Shown here piece after piece: positions 63,422-64,000 of a DNA stretch of 64,000 nucleotides. Position numbers and translations under genes: made by a program. This stretch comes from Brevibacterium siliguriense (GTDB taxonomy: Bacteria; Actinomycetota; Actinomycetes; Actinomycetales; Brevibacteriaceae). The first letter of the stretch is position 1. The number at the start of each line of letters is the position of its first letter. The notes under the pieces were generated by a model. The model worked only from the letters and a program-made list of their open reading frames with translations, ran no database searches and was not told the origin of the DNA. The DNA is taken from assembly GCF_900105315.1 (NCBI RefSeq), contig NZ_LT629766.1, positions 1,488,001 through 1,552,000 on the forward strand. Direction: 5' to 3'.

Positions 63422-64000
63422 ATGAGTCCACACGCCCCCGGATGCACATCAGAGGCCATCGTCGCCCTTGTCCGCACCCGCATCACCGACGGTGAGTACC
63501 CGGCAGGAAGCCCGGTCCGCGATGGTGCCCTGGCCAAGGAGTTCAACGTTTCGCGCAACACCGCCCGCGAATCGCTGAGCCTGCTGCGCCACGCCGGGCT
63601 GCTGACTCAGGAACCCAACCGAGGCTTCTTCGTCTCCACCTTCGGCATCGACGAACTCAAGGACCTCTACCGTGCCCGTCGAGTCTTCGAGATCCGCGCC
63701 GTCCAGGAATCGCAGGACGCCACCGACGAGGCGATGGCCGCCGTCGAAGCCTCCGTGGTCCGAGCCGAAACCGCACCGAAGAACGAAACCTGGGCCGACG
63801 CCCAGGAGCACTCGGCATCGTTCCATCGGGCGATCGTCGGACTGCTGGGCTCCCCGCTGCTCGACGAGTTCTACCTCAACCTCATGGCCCGGCTGTCGAC
63901 GACGTTCTCCCGCTCGCCCGAGCCCGGCAAGTACCACTCGCACTGGGCGAATCCGCATCGGGACATCCTCGAGAAGATGAAGTCCGGAGATCGCCAGGGT
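63422..64000 (+). CDS. GntR family transcriptional regulator, truncated by window end
   Basis: The first 193 residues are visible; the gene runs off the right edge. The N-terminal wHTH (IVALVRTRITDGEYPAGSPVRDGALAKEFNVSRNTARESLSLLRHAGLL) is GntR-type. The helical ligand domain begins ELKDLYRARRVFEIRAVQES and contains AQEHSASFHRAIVGLLGSPLLDEFYLNLMARL, the FadR/FCD pattern with metal-binding His residues. The start ATG 63422 lies 9 bp after the synthase stop. The ligand and targets are not visible. Confidence 0.9.
   Translation, partial: MSPHAPGCTSEAIVALVRTRITDGEYPAGSPVRDGALAKEFNVSRNTARESLSLLRHAGLLTQEPNRGFFVSTFGIDELKDLYRARRVFEIRAVQESQDATDEAMAAVEASVVRAETAPKNETWADAQEHSASFHRAIVGLLGSPLLDEFYLNLMARLSTTFSRSPEPGKYHSHWANPHRDILEKMKSGDRQG

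Overview
The window is G+C-rich actinobacterial DNA. It has strong GC third-position bias, dense gene packing and many ATGA or GTGA start/stop overlaps. The rsmI, metG, tatD and rpf block, class A beta-lactamase, actinobacterial-type PMT mannosyltransferase and cell-wall glycopolymer genes point to Micrococcales. A Brevibacterium-like genome is my best guess; this is inference from protein flavour, not a database match.

Layout. 1-4.2 kb: a truncated secreted-protein gene, a Dps remnant, a membrane protein, galE and a DUF3626 gene. 4.2-5.6 kb: a divergent copper module (YdhK/CopL-like lipoprotein and CueP) around a CsoR-type operator. 5.7-13 kb: housekeeping metabolism (flavin amine oxidase, formate-THF ligase, monooxygenase-domain and SRPBCC proteins, ProC-like reductase, divergent MarR/SDR pair). 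13-16 kb: a class A beta-lactamase divergent from an overlapping LysR plus cytosolic penicillin-recognising-type protein, the arrangement known from Streptomyces cacaoi blaL/blaA/blaB. 16-19 kb: metNIQ methionine importer. 19-22.4 kb: GT2, polytopic membrane protein and GtrA for lipid-linked sugar traffic. 22.4-27 kb: histidine kinase/response regulator divergent from a four-gene operon of SipW-type signal peptidase and three candidate TasA/camelysin-like exported proteins.

27-36.5 kb is a nonulosonic-acid (sialic-acid-like) polymer locus: DUF6716, GT52-like and polysialyltransferase-family glycosyltransferases, a GT2, a pyruvyltransferase, neuB and a neuA-HAD fusion. 36.5-41.2 kb holds a frameshifted PMT gene and three DUF4190 membrane proteins, one with a Gly/Gln/Tyr/Ser low-complexity domain. 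41.2-48.3 kb carries rsmI, an island of visibly lower G+C with an AbiEi/DUF559-type gene, metG, tatD and rpf. 48.3-50.7 kb is groES-groEL under two CIRCE elements. 51-53.3 kb is a MacB-type ABC pair. 53.5-64 kb has a PEP-utilising phosphotransferase-like enzyme, a lipid block (acyltransferase, frameshifted acyl-CoA synthetase, TetR, AidB-like acyl-CoA dehydrogenase), an RluA-type pseudouridine synthase and a truncated GntR gene.

Structure outside genes includes a perfect 60-bp palindrome with a diverged second copy that has base-pair-preserving changes, a 65-nt structured repeat present twice, several long hairpins, and a short CGCCTCGGCG-like motif scattered between genes and in protein linkers. 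Four genes are broken by shifts that a single added base would repair, so some lesions may be sequence errors. I saw no tRNA, rRNA, CRISPR array or complete insertion sequence.
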